64,000 bases of DNA, from the NCBI GenBank assembly GCA_036873755.1, contig JAVTVY010033779.1, forward strand, positions 1 to 64,000, in the 5' to 3' direction. This stretch comes from Hanleya hanleyi. Its lineage: Eukaryota; Mollusca; Polyplacophora; Lepidopleurida; Hanleyidae. The position numbers and the translations under genes are program-made. The notes below the pieces were generated by a model. That model was not told where the DNA came from. It saw only the letters and a program-made list of their open reading frames with translations, and searched no databases. Positions 33,070 to 44,871 of the stretch are shown here, one piece after another. Numbering within the stretch: position 1 is the stretch's first letter; every line of letters starts with the position of its first letter.

Positions 33070-34857
33070 AGGTTAAAACGAACTAAATGATGTCACTTCC
33101 GCCAAAGGTGGATGTTCGTGGTAAGCATATCCCGCATTAAATGCTCAGTTGTGTTATTACTGGATAATATCATAACTAACTTTCATTGTGTTTCGCTAAC
33201 TTAGTAAGTGTCGATTAATTTCTGAAAAAATTGTGACAGTCCCGAGCCTGTGTTCTTTCCAGGGCACAATCAAACGACGATACCCACGTGACCAGCTCAG
33301 ACGGTTGAAAACGGCTCGTCTCAGAAGGCAGTTTACGTTATCAAAAATCAATTGGACATGAGTGTGGTTTGGTACATACCACGTGAAGTGGGAGGAGTGG
33401 TAATCAAAAACATCAGTGTGTAGTTCCGGGCTAAAGTTCAAGAAGGTCAGTTTTTCAGCGGCGAACTGAACCTGTTTAACCTGGAACGTAATGGGACAAA
33501 ACTTTAGTTCATTGTTACCTATAGATGTGAAATAAAGACGGAGCTTGCTGATTCATATTTTATTCAGTCATCAATGTTTGGCAATATTATCTAATTGGAA
33601 TAATCAGTATCGATGAAAATGCTGAGCAACTCGTGAGTTTCATACACATGGGGCCCTTTAGGGGAATCCTAGACGATAGACCCGAAATAGGTGTTTTTTA
33701 TCAAAGTTTGTGTATTTCACCCGAGATATGGTGTTCTATATCCACGGCGATCGTAATTTTGCAGTTAATTTTTATCTCGTCCCGTTAGACGATGCTGAGA
33801 AGGGAAGTGCTAGATATCACAGTGGTATAATTACTAAAAATAACTCGAAAAACACCCCCCTCCCCTCCACAAGCTCGCAATTCCGGGCGGGAGGGAGGGT
33901 CATTAGGTTCCGCAGTTTGCTCTAATTATATGAAACAGATGAATATGGACAAAGATTTCAGTCGGAGACAATTTTACGTGAAATTTGCAACTGATCTCCC
34001 GACCAGTCAGCAAATTTACTCAAATTCCCAGGCTGAAATTTCACAAATTCGCTTCTGTTTTAGCTCTCCGCGATCTACAAATCACATTTGACTGATGGAG
34101 TTATTTCCCTTGATATGCCTGCGATTACATCATTTTCTTTCTTAACTGTCATATAGGACGTGGTACACATATATGGGGAATTGTGCCCAGATTACTCCCT
34201 AACTTATCCAGAAAGATGTTTTAGCGCATTAGGACTTATATAGTGTAGATGTCAAATTTCACTGATTGCAAAGATGGGGGGTGGGTTACAGAATTAGCTG
34301 CAAAATATTTATTCTTTGGAGCTTGGCTAAAATATTACCCTCAGTACTTCTTCAGATATTAACCTATCTGTGGTGTCAAGAGTTTCAAAATTTTCATTCC
34401 TTTAGGTTAAAACGAACTAAATGATGTCACTTCCGCCAAAGGTGGATGTTCGTGGTAAGCATATCCCGCATTAAATGCTCAGTTGTGTTATTACTGGATA
34501 ATATCATAACTAACTTTTATTGTGTTTCGCTAACTTAGTAAGTGTCGATTAATTTCTGAAAAAATTGTGACAGTCCCGAGCCTGTGTTCTTTTCAGGGCA
34601 CAATCAAACGACGATACCCACGTGACCAGCTCAGACGGTTGAAAACGGCTCGTCTCAGAAGGCAGTTTACGTTATCAAAAATCAATTGGACATGAGTGTG
34701 GTTTGGTACATACCACGTGAAGTGGGAGGAGTGGTAATCAAAAACATCAGTGTGTAGTTCCGGGCTAAAGTTCAAGAAGGTCAGTTTTTCAGCGGCGAAC
34801 TGAACCTGTTTAACCTGGAACGTAATGGGACAAAACTTTAGTTCATTGTTACCTATA
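33070..34857. mobile_element. 1.79-kb insertion with 454-bp direct terminal repeats
   Basis: 33070-33523 and 34404-34857 are direct repeats of 454 bp that differ at about two bases. The pre-insertion sequence (CACACCCCTACATAGCACCC) is seen at about 35365-35384 and, inverted, in the left arm near 30480, so the whole unit is one insertion in the right arm. Each repeat has imperfect ~17-bp inverted ends (AGGTTAAAACGAACTAA and TTAGTTCATTGTTACCT) instead of TG...CA. The 880-bp middle has no recognised gene. It may be an LTR-like TRIM or two MITEs with captured DNA. No clear target duplication is seen. Confidence 0.65.
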
Positions 34858-34889
34858 TAGCACCCAAAATGCCCCCTTTTGCTACTACT

Positions 34890-35085
34890 CGTACTGATGA
34901 CGTCACTGATGACGCGGACATCCCTTAAATCGGAATGTACACCCCGAGAACTACAAGATGACACCTTCCAGGACGCATTCGAACCGTGAATAGCCCATCT
35001 CGACCCCAAATACCTTCATGTACTGCCCGAAAATGGCCACTTTCGCTACTACTCGTACCGATGACGTCACCGATGACGTCACAGA
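34890..35085 (+). promoter_or_regulatory. CRE sites, right arm outer block
   Basis: TGACGTCA at 34898-34905, whose partner has decayed to TGACGCGG, and a pair at 35062 and 35074 (12 bp apart). This block is extra relative to the left arm and lies just outside the 1.79-kb insertion. Confidence 0.6.
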
Positions 35086-36827
35086 TGACGCGAACATCCC
35101 TCAAATCGGAATGTACACCCCGAGAACTACAAGATGACACCTTCCAGGACGCATTCGAACCGTGAATAGCCCATCTCGACCCCAAACACCTTCATGTACT
35201 GCCCCAAAATGGCCACTTTACTTACTACAACCAACTGCGCATGCGCAGATTGACGCGACTTGCATTCAAAAACACACCATTCTCACTCTACCCCACACAA
35301 GCTTCACTTTGACACCTCACACGACCCATTCGAACCGTGAATGGCCCATCTCTATCCTAAACACACCCCTACATAGCACCCAAAATGCCTACTTTCTATA
35401 CTACGGGCCAGTCTGCGCATGCGCAGACTATTGAACACGGACGAACCATTAGCCCAGCCGGATGCTCCTGCATGAGAGCTTCAAAATAAGACCTCATACG
35501 ACCTCATAGGATCATTAGGGGCTCACCTAGACTCCAACATGTCCACCCCTTATGCGTCTATAGCCCATAGCCATGCAGTATAGGCCTATGGGCCTACCCA
35601 GGCCTCGGTGACTTTTTTCAAAAAATTCACCGATTCGCTCCGGGACCCTTGCTATGATGTTCTACATGACGAGACGTGAAAAACGAGACCCCACAACCCT
35701 ACCGCAAATGTCGAGAAGTAGGTTTCCCAGGGGGACAAACATTGATCCTATACCTCCAGTATGGGAATATATATTTATATATATATGTCTATATGGGGCT
35801 ATATCGTACTTTTCCAAAAATTTCACCGATTCGCACGGGGACACTTCCTATCATGTTCTAAATGACGAGACGAGTAAAACGAGACCCCACAACCCTACCG
35901 CAAATGTATAGAAGTACGTTTCCCAGGGGGACAAACATTGATCCTATACCCCCAGTATGGGACTATATGGGGCTCGGTGAATTTTTTCAAAAATTTCACC
36001 GATTCGTGCCGGGACACTTCCTATCATGTTCTAAATGACGAGACTAAGAAAACGCGACCCCACAACCCATACCGCAAATGTCGAGAAGTAGGTTTCCCAG
36101 GATGGTCCTATACCTCCCATACCCCATATAGGCATTTTCCCGTAATTTAGAATAAAGTCCGTGTTCCGTATTTTTTCAGGAAAAATTTTACATACACCCA
36201 CCCTGGAACTAGGGGGAGATAACTCTATTGATAGGCAAGCCCCGTTAATCCCGGCGACCTATATACCCCCATACCCCATATAGGCATTTTCCCAGGTTTT
36301 TCGATAAAGTCCGTGTTCCGTATTTTTTTTTTCAGGAAAAATTTTACATGCACCCACCCCATCAAATACCCCCCTCACATAAGCTTCACTTTGATACCTC
36401 ACTCGATCCCATTGGACCATTAGTAGCTCCCCTACATCCCAAAATGGCTATTTCCATACCCTTGGGCCACCGCGCAAGCGCACAATGCCGCTATTTCAAT
36501 CCCACACCCAGCCCATTAGATGCCCCTTCACCTAAGCTTCACTTTGATACCTCACTCGACCCAATCGGACCATTTTATCTAGGGACTACTTTTTCTCCGC
36601 GGAAGCTTTTTCCCGCGACCGAATCACCGCCAGACATGACCGCATCACCGCGGATGAATACATCTTTGACCTGGGTCACGTGATATGCAAATTTGGAACT
36701 CTCCTGTGCTGGAGGTGGCTTTTGGTCCTTCTGCCGGAACTATACTCCAACTTGACCTCTGTGACCTTGAAATGAGGTGGAAATGAGGTCAATATGCGCC
36801 CAAAAGCTCTTTACCTACTACTGGTAC

Positions 36828-37060
36828 TGCATGTCCGCTTTCAAGACTACCGGTCTGCTATCTCCTATTTTCGTGGGAGACCCGTTGGCCGAGTAATTTA
36901 GATCGCCATCATACAGTGCTGGCGATTCGGTGCTTGACTCTGGGGTCGTTGATTCGAATCCCGCACGGGACTCGACGAATTTTTCAGCAATTGAATTTTT
37001 GCTAATCTAAGATAGTGTTATCCCAAAATAACGAAAATACTGTCATGTTTATATTTTTAT
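36828..37060 (+). repeat. tRNA-derived SINE flanking the giant inverted repeat
   Basis: A plus-strand copy of the SINE at 18666-19130, with tRNA-like head at 36881-36970 (CCCGTTGGCCGAG ... GATTCGAATCCCGCACGGG), followed by the AAGATAGTGTTATCCCAAAATAACGAAAATACTGT tail in split form. It directly abuts the outer end of the right arm, as the SINE array abuts the left arm, but it is not in mirror orientation. Confidence 0.65.
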
Positions 37061-37106
37061 ATATTTTGTTTTGTGGTTTTTACCTAGCACTGAGAAATCG
37101 AAACGG

Positions 37107-37215
37107 TAGGGGGGATTTTTCAAAGGAGGATAAATTCCTAGGGGGAAGTTTTCCAGGGGGGAATATTACCAGGGGGAATAATTCCTGGAGAAACTTTTCC
37201 ACTGGGGAACATTTT
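37107..37215 (+). repeat. G-run repeat of ~15-16 bp period
   Basis: Repeated CCAGGGGGAATAATT-like units give six or more runs of four to six G at regular spacing. Related sequence occurs on the minus strand at 15045-15240 and 24410-24600. Potential G-quadruplex-forming sequence. Confidence 0.6.
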
Positions 37216-37830
37216 CGTACCCCGTTCTTTTCACATCCCTCAATGAGGATTTCAACTTGACTCGGTGTTATTTGCCTTTCCTAGTTATATAATATGTGAT
37301 TATATTGAATGCGGTGATTATATTGAATCCAGTCATAATCCAATGAAACGCAGATAATTGTCTCTGTTGAAGTGGAAAATAGCATAAATTTATGTGGTTT
37401 AAATAATCAGCACAAATATATGATATAGATATTATGACAAATAGGACAAATCAGATCAATTTAGAGAGTGACACGAATTGAAGATATTATGACATAATTT
37501 GGAAAACAATACAAGCGTCTAATCCGTCATTCAATATTCAGCTGTCGTGCAATAAAGAATTTTCGCGTCCATGATCCAAACATCTAATTCATATAATAAC
37601 ATTAGCACCAAATTAACTAGAGCCTTAGGCACTCAAACGGGGCTATTTAAATGTAAAATAGGCTGTTGGAATAATTCCACTAACTCTTTGATGTTCCATC
37701 CCATGGGGAAGAGCCATACTTGTAGTCTCACACATTCCTCTCAACAAGGATCTCTAGTGCATTAGTATAATTGTACACATATATATTAAAAAAATATAAC
37801 TTGTGACCGATGGCCACTACGTCAGCCACT
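37216..37830. other. Intergenic DNA with a retroelement tail
   Basis: 37500-37620 (minus) is a diverged tail of the YIDD retroelement (CAAGCGTCTAATCCGTCATTC, CGCGTCCATGATCCAAA, ATTAGCACCAAATTAA). The rest is AT-rich without recognised features. Confidence 0.5.
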
Positions 37831-37893
37831 ACGAACAACGCTGATTGGCCGTCTAGGTTAATCAATCCAAGATAGCCAATCAGCGTTGTTTGT
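37831..37893. promoter_or_regulatory. 19-bp hairpin with opposed CCAAT boxes
   Basis: 37831-37849 and 37875-37893 are inverted repeats with one mismatch, each containing GCCAAT/ATTGGC. CRE-like half sites flank it (CTACGTCA at about 37817 and TGACGTAA at about 37901). It could be a promoter or the core of a small palindromic element. Confidence 0.4.
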
Positions 37894-38285
37894 GGTGCGT
37901 GACGTAATTGTTATAATTTCATGTTCGAGACTACGGCAGTCCCTCTTGCGTATCGCTCCAATTTCTGGGCTGCACAAATTGCGCGAAGGATCGTTTCGTT
38001 CGTACATTGGTTACGCGGATAAAGTCCCGCATAACACTTTGTCCGAAGCTGTGAATCTGTGTCCGTGAAAACGTTCAATAAATACCCATTCGCGAAAGAT
38101 TTTACCTATGAGAGAGACGAAGATGGGCGGTTGACATTACTAACTCCACTGAAGTTTATACAGCATAAACTGGGTTCCAAGCAATCGAAAAGGTGACGAA
38201 ACGTCGTGGGCTCCATGAAACCGTATTAGATTCATCACGTACATCTACAATGTAGCCCGAAAACATCGGCTAAGGCGTCTATTTT
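37894..38285 (+). other. Short open frames after the CCAAT hairpin, unrecognised
   Basis: An ATG at 37921 opens only 33 codons. Another frame is open to 38068, and 38075-38195 is open in a third. GC content is raised over this stretch. It could be a decayed exon or retroelement piece. I cannot assign a product. Confidence 0.25.
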
Positions 38286-40230
38286 TACCCCTCAGCCCGA
38301 ATGGGCATAGGGGTATTGTTGTGGGTCCGTCCGTCTGTCTGTCTGTCTTTCGGTCTGTTCGTACCATTTTCGTTAACACTCCATATCTTGAAAACTAATG
38401 ATGGCAGGTGCTCAAAACTTCTATTCAGTACAGAATGTATTTTGTAGGTGTGCCTTTTGTATCTTTTGGGTTATTGATATAGTTGAATCATTTTATAAAA
38501 AAGAATTAAAAGAGTTTATTATGAATTATGCTTTGGTCAAATTCTACTGACAATCGGGAACCCTCGGGTAATGGAATTGTCTTTCCTGAATAAGATACCC
38601 GATACAACCTGAATGAAAACTGCTCCAAGAATAATTGAAGGTAGTTCTACAGCCCGTTTCACATGTTTCTCTTTTGATCTTTCTTTTCTCTCCATTCTGC
38701 TTTCAAAATATCAACGGGATATTGCCCGCTTTGTCCCTGAATACCAAATTATCCTTCCTTTTTTTCCGAATGATCAATGCTCTCCATGAAATACCAGGGC
38801 ACATAACCCATGCATGGCCAACCCGTAATTTTTTTCTCAAGGATTGACCCGCCTGCGAATGTAGTCCAAGGTAGTCCAATGTTTGATCTCCACAAGTTTT
38901 TTCAAGTTACGTAAGGTTGGTGGTGATATTAATTATAGAAATTGCTTAATGTGCAATTTCATCACTTTCACGTCTTGATAACCTTTATAGTATAAGTAGC
39001 AAGTTCAGGTATCCATACTCGCTAAAACCCCTATTGCAGACTTCATTTATTTATGTGACAACCAGCAGCCGATCTTTATCGGTACTTTGAGGTGATATCG
39101 ACGACGTACGTATGTTTTCTTTATGTGACATATTAAATTGAACTAGCTACTTACCTTCTAGAGGTTATATCTTCAGATGTAAAGTATAAACGAATTATGA
39201 GACGCTCTTGCTGAAGAAGAATTAAATCTCTAAATCGAACTTGACAACGAAAGTGCCACAGGCGCAATTTACAACAACAACAACGACCACGTGCGTGGTC
39301 ATTTTGGTTCCGATTTCTTCAAACGTCCCAAAGCTATTCTGTTTGATTAAAGCTAACTGAAACTACCTTCCAAAGGAAATTTCAAATATATTTGATGGAA
39401 CCCTATAGCTATACTTGGACTTCGTCGGAGTTAGGCGGGAGGAGAGAGGGGGGGGGGGGCAGAAACTATAAGAAAAGATTTAGGCTGGTTGGTTAAAAAA
39501 AATTCCTGTTTAGCATCATTTTTTTTTAATAAATCTGGGTAGGAAAGGAGGAATTTTGGTGGCCTTTGTGGATACAATTGTCAGTAAACCTTGCCTTAAT
39601 AGTTGGGTTTCTGTTCTGGATAACGTAGCTTGCATCCATCGTCCTTCTGCTCTGTTGTTTGCCTTTATAATTGGAGATCCAAAACGTTGTTTGGCGACAA
39701 TTACGATAATAGACTTTAATGGAAAGCTGAATTGTCAAGTGTTAAACAAACCAGTCGTCTACTATAAAATATAGTTCTGAACGCTTAGAAGCAAAAATGT
39801 AAAAAAAAACGAACACAACGCTGCTTACATGTACAATATGGCATTTAGTGAGGCAGCGCAATAAGCTGTTGATCACACTGCTCTGCCACATGTACATGTA
39901 CACACACTCGTGATATAACTGAAATTGTTTTCCAGAATATTACAGAGCTGAGGGGTTCTAGCACCTCTGGTGTCTCATGTTTTGGTTGTTGTTGCTGAAT
40001 GTGATGGGATATATGTTGCTATATTCACCTATCACCGCTAGAATTTCTGAGTTACACTTACATCCATAAAGCAAAATTATATTAGCCAGACATATGAAAG
40101 TTGAAAGTACGCACGCATGGATTCGCTATAAGATTCAACTTATCGGACGATCATTCTGAGTCGTAAAACCCCATAGATCCAAAGTGCCGGATTGACACCA
40201 ATTACTAAGCTCTTGATCTCTGGTTAAGAA
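38286..40230. other. Intergenic DNA, one GTCC/GTCT-rich repeat
   Basis: 38290-38440 has a low-complexity GTCCGTCCGTCTGTCTGTC core in a CCTCAGCCCGAATGGGCATAGGGG context that looks like a dispersed repeat. A G-run lies near 39450. No gene recognised. Confidence 0.4.
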
Positions 40231-40369
40231 AATATTGAAAGCTGGTTGAATTGAAAGATAATCATGTGGACAAATGTTCGGCAGAAAATGAAGATTTAAT
40301 TTACGTGAATGGGTCGTCTGCTATTCGTTCACCTTTTGGCTTAACCATATCGCGATTTGGGGTGTATCG

Positions 40370-40910
40370 CAGCCTGGGGGGGGGACGGAAAGTGCCCCCC
40401 CCCCTATATATTTTCTCTACCACTAAGGCTAGAGCGCTGAAATTTGCCACACATTATCTTGGGTTCAAGCTCTACTGGGAAATGTAACAAAATCCAAGAT
40501 GGCCGCCATGATGAGGTCACAGTGACGTCATCTTCTCGGAAGCCATTTTTCGGCCTTTTGGGGTCGATTTTTCAAAATTTTCATTTTTCAGATTTTTCTC
40601 TGGAAAAAAATCTAATAAAATAGGGAATAATTGGTTTTGCATAAATAATATACTTTCAAGGCTTTTTAGGCAAGGAAAATGTGTAGAAATGGAACGAAAA
40701 GATTGGAAAACATGACTTTCGCGGATACAACATGGGCGCCATTTGGAATTTACCCATGATCCTCTGCCTGCGCGTATATGAAAATAGGCCCAAAATGACC
40801 CCAATAAGATAAGGTTAAAAGTCACCAAGTTTTAGCCTCCTCGGTTTTGTCGTTTCGGAGCAGCAGAGAAAAGTTCACTAGGGGGGGGGCACTTTCAGTC
40901 CCCCCCCTCC
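40370..40910 (-). repeat. Dispersed repeat bounded by G/C runs
   Basis: The piece at about 40720-40815 (AATTTACCCATGATCCTCTGCC, AAAATAGGCCCAAAATGACC) recurs at 57165-57260. The unit is bounded by C and G homopolymer runs near 40395 and 40880. No coding function is seen. Confidence 0.5.
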
Positions 40911-43900
40911 CATGCCAGGTAGGGTTAAAAGATGGCGGAAAACAGAAACAGAACTGGTTTGTGGCAAACCTTGTTCCTAGGGGACTTCACGCTTTCCTAA
41001 ATATAGCCACTATATATTTTATTGCTGTAGGAAGAACTTCTGTGCGCGCCTGTGGGAACGAGGTTAACTCTTCTTAACAGTTACGATCCTTCTACATATA
41101 ACTTGCCATTACAAATCAACACCAACTACTGTATGGAGAATATATGTTGTTGTTATGGTTTGGCTATCTCCCCTGTCACCTTTCTTCATAAAGACACTGG
41201 GTGCATGTAATATGTGGATCACTTATTGTGTAGATTAGGGAAATGGTTGCAACATTCCAAGAATATTTCAGAAGCAGAATGGAAAGAAAACATTTCTGAA
41301 TACAGGAATATTATTATGTAAATGATTTGACCACCACTGAATTTTAGAAAATTACCATAAAAAGATAATGATGAGGGTATTGAGGGGTAAGCTCAAATGG
41401 CGAAAATTTCAAACTGTAACTCAACACACATATTTTATGAAAATGTAAATGAATACAGGCAAAGTGAAATATCCCATTGTTTTCTAAAATGAATTACACT
41501 TATACTGGTATTATTTAAGACCAAATTACTGCCCGGGCACGCTTTCTAATGAGAATGAATTAGCCCCACAAAATCACTCAACATGCGCCTCTCAAAATCT
41601 GTTGATTAGCAGACGACATATTTTGAGTAGGAAAGTAGTGCCACTGGAAAATTAACAAATACACGCATAAAATTAGATAAATACAAATGTAACTTGAAGA
41701 TATCAGACCTGAAACTATACACGAGCATTAAAAACACAAAAACCTGGACACTCTAGATAAGGAAGTTTCAGACCTCTTTCTTGTCGTGTGAGAACTCTAT
41801 CTTTTTCTGTGTCTAAATCGCCCAGTAAAAAGATCAATCATAGTATACATAGAACTAGGCTAATTTCCAATCAGACAGAAGCGGTCACCAGTTTTCTATG
41901 ATGCCTTGATGCTCCAAAAATAATATACAGGGTAGCCAGTATTTCGCCACATCTAAGCTTTTAAAATTCTTAGTTGTAACCGATTCAGTAGATGGACTCT
42001 ACTGGCGGACTTCTGTCATTTCAATTGTGTCATTGATAGATTAATTATACAGTCGACGTTTGTTATGACTCGCCTAGTTTGTGATATTCTCCTGCATTTA
42101 ATTTTATTGTAATCTTGAATATGCGAGAATTCATTCAGCTGTCAGAAACTCGATGGAAACATGGGTGTAACTTTCTTGAATTTGAATCTGAATTCGATGC
42201 AGTATAATGGACGAATCCATATCAGATCCCATAGGGAAACATTTTCGACGGGTTTCTATTGAACCCGGTCTGTTAGGTTCAGTCTTAAAAGAATGGTCTC
42301 GCCCGTGTATAACTAACAAACTACCGACATCCTGAATTCATTTAATTACTAAAATTAGTGAGGATAATTGTCGTATATGATAAGGCCAGACAGATCAAGC
42401 CGTCATTGTCTATGAATAATTATCGCCTCAGTAATGATAATCCAACTAAGTCTAGGTATGTTATACATCATTTTCCTCCTATTGGGATATTGGTGATAGA
42501 TGATCATTCAGTCTAATAAAACAATTCTAGTGGCTGTAACGACCGCTAGATGGCGTGATCCGCTTCTAACCAAAGTGCATGCAATTATCGACAATAGATT
42601 TTCATAGAAAATAAGACCAAGAACCACTCTCAACTCTCAACAAAACGAGCGCCAGCAGTCTAGATGTAAAAAGTGATTCGGAACTCCCCTATTAACTGTA
42701 ACTGAAAAACCGGCATCATGTTATAAACATAGGGGAGACCATGAAACCACGTGCTGTGTACCAGTGTCGACGACACCTGGGTAAGACAGCATTGTCAAAA
42801 AATTAATGTGGAAACACCCCATTAAGTCCTCTGCACAAGTCTAGGTGAATCCTATAGAGGGTCTACTTGAAAATATTTGCTGATTCGAATGAGTTCTAGA
42901 GTCGTTGCCTCCATTACAGAATCTCGTGCATTTCATCCCCCGCTCTTTTTTCGGATTAGCATGTCGGCATCTCAAGCCTGGTGTTTTTGCTTTGACTTCC
43001 GATGTCGATTTCACATCAAAGTGTTTTGGCCAGCAATAAAATTCAAACCTGTCACATATCATACCTCGCAGCGGATTGGCATAATCAGCTAGCTTGGCGC
43101 GTTCACTGATTGGTTTAATTAGAGGAAACCCCTTTATCTATTTATATCCAGAACTGCTATACCTAAGACAGTATACCGATTCTAATCGATCGATCGATAC
43201 ACAGGCTCGCGAGGATGAAATAAGATCGTTGCCCCCCGAGTTTAAGCCATACACTAGAATTTTGATCTGATTATTTTGCTCGCCGTTGAGAGATCAGTCG
43301 TTGAAAAATGACAATTTACACTGTATCTCCTTAATGCACACTTTGACCAGATCAATTTAATCAAATCCCTGTCTTGTACAAATTCAAGTTAGTCCTTAAA
43401 AAAATAGAGCTGCGCTGATAGCACCGGTAATTGCATTGCTGTAGTGGTTCCCAACGGACTATTCTGTGAAGTCATGTGACGCAGTCAGTATGTCGGCACC
43501 TCTTCCCACTTCCCTTATATGTGTTGTAATCCACTCTCTTCCCAATCTCTTTAACATGGAGCGGTGTTTTGTTTTAACTATTGACTATTGGGGTAATTGT
43601 TGTTGTTGTTCTTTATCTTATCTTGATGGGTAATTATAATACATATGGATATCATTGTCCTACTCTTCCAAAAATGAACCATTATGCTTTCATTAAGAAC
43701 AATTTTGTCAAAGGGTGCCAAATTCACCTGTTTACATCTAGATTCCAAAATAAAAGTGCACGCTTCCGGGTCAAATTACATAAATGCAGCGTTTCGCTTA
43801 GTTTGTCTTTCTTCCAATAATCTACAAATGTCATTGAAAGATGTATGAATGGAAACAAAACACTAATTGAAATACACAATAACGCACTTCTTCAGACCTT

Positions 43901-44439
43901 GGTTAAAATTAACACAGGGTGGCCTCTGGGGGAAGTTAACCCATACCGGTGTGGAGGCTAAGAATGTCCAGTGGCTACAAGTGTCCGGCCCCTATCTTCT
44001 AACCCAGCAAGGGCATTTTTCTCCTCATTGGGGACAAGTGTCCGTACTTGGTTGCAACAGAAACGGATATGAAAAGGGACACTAATCACCATGACATTCT
44101 TATCCATCACACCGGTTCTGTCCACTTTGAAATATGCATATCAAATACGTCAGGAACGCACTACTAAACTACGGTTCTGGCGCATTATTTCGTATCTGGA
44201 TTTAGAAAAAAAACTGACATCCATCATTAAAATTAAATTAATTTAATATACATGGGTTAAAATGTATATTCACCCTGTCAAGCTGAAGCAGGGGAAGGGA
44301 AGTCTCCCTCACTCATTTTTCTCGCCCAACTCTGATGACTCTGGATATCTCTGTGTTTTGAAGAGACAAAATTATTTCAATATCACCTTCAATATGATTT
44401 AAACCATAATATTGTAGATCATAATTAGATATGTCCCGG
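40911..44439. other. Intergenic DNA with small retroelement trace
   Basis: 41875-41950 resembles part of the YIDD element tail (GAAGCGGTCACCAGTTTTCTATGATGCC, CTCCAAAAATA). No gene, RNA or long repeat is recognised in the rest. Frames at 43581-43820 and 43867-44085 have no domain. Confidence 0.4.
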
Positions 44440-44871
44440 ATAATTTATCTCCAAGATAGCTGTATGAATTACAAGCGTCTAGTCCGTCATTCATAATCCA
44501 GCCGTCGTCCATTAGAGAATATCCGCGTCCATAATCCAAAGACCTATTTCGTATTCCATATAACAGTATTAGCACCAAATTCAAAAAAAGACAATCAAAG
44601 TATACATAAACATAAGCTTGTTTCCTGCAAGAAAGAAGCGGTCAACAGTTTTCAATGATGCCGGCAAGACATCATGATGTTCCAAAAATATCAAATCCAT
44701 ATAGCTGATCAGTATTCTTAATCCATAATATTCCTTGTAAAGTCGTCATCTAAAGAATGATGTATCTCCGTCACGCTTTGATTGAGACTGTTCATATGAG
44801 TACCGTGAGGATCTTGAAGTACATGGGTTCATACGGCCCCTAGCCCCGGGTTAAGCGGAATTAGACACAAG
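44440..44871 (-). repeat. 3' tail of YIDD retroelement (least damaged copy)
   Basis: Non-coding region after the stop codon (TAA at 44874-44872) with all the tail landmarks used to identify other copies. It ends near GATAATTTATCTCCAAG. Confidence 0.75.

Larger units (their letters stand above)
29023..36827. mobile_element. Giant inverted repeat: internally deleted large DNA element
   Basis: Left arm 29023-31491 and right arm 31898-36827 are inverted copies, with a ~400-bp loop. The right arm is longer because of a 1.79-kb insertion and extra tandem units. Both arms contain, from outside in, the GCGCATGCGC region, ~155-bp units, a ~180-bp region ending in TGCGCATGCGCA, the 176-bp CRE-doublet units, and a (CAA)n tract. 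The loop holds the end of a zinc-finger gene homologous to 1530-2450 and the same stem-loop. I infer long terminal inverted repeats of a large element whose interior has been lost. No transposase or polymerase gene is visible. Confidence 0.7.

Noticed and set aside
33070..34857. Standard LTR retrotransposon
   Set aside because: Direct ends are present, but there is no TG...CA, no recognisable primer-binding site or polypurine tract, no gag-pol and no clear target duplication.
38286..38440. CRISPR-like or phage-like structure in GTCC/GTCT repeats
   Set aside because: It is a simple-sequence stretch inside a dispersed animal repeat, with no repeat-spacer organisation.
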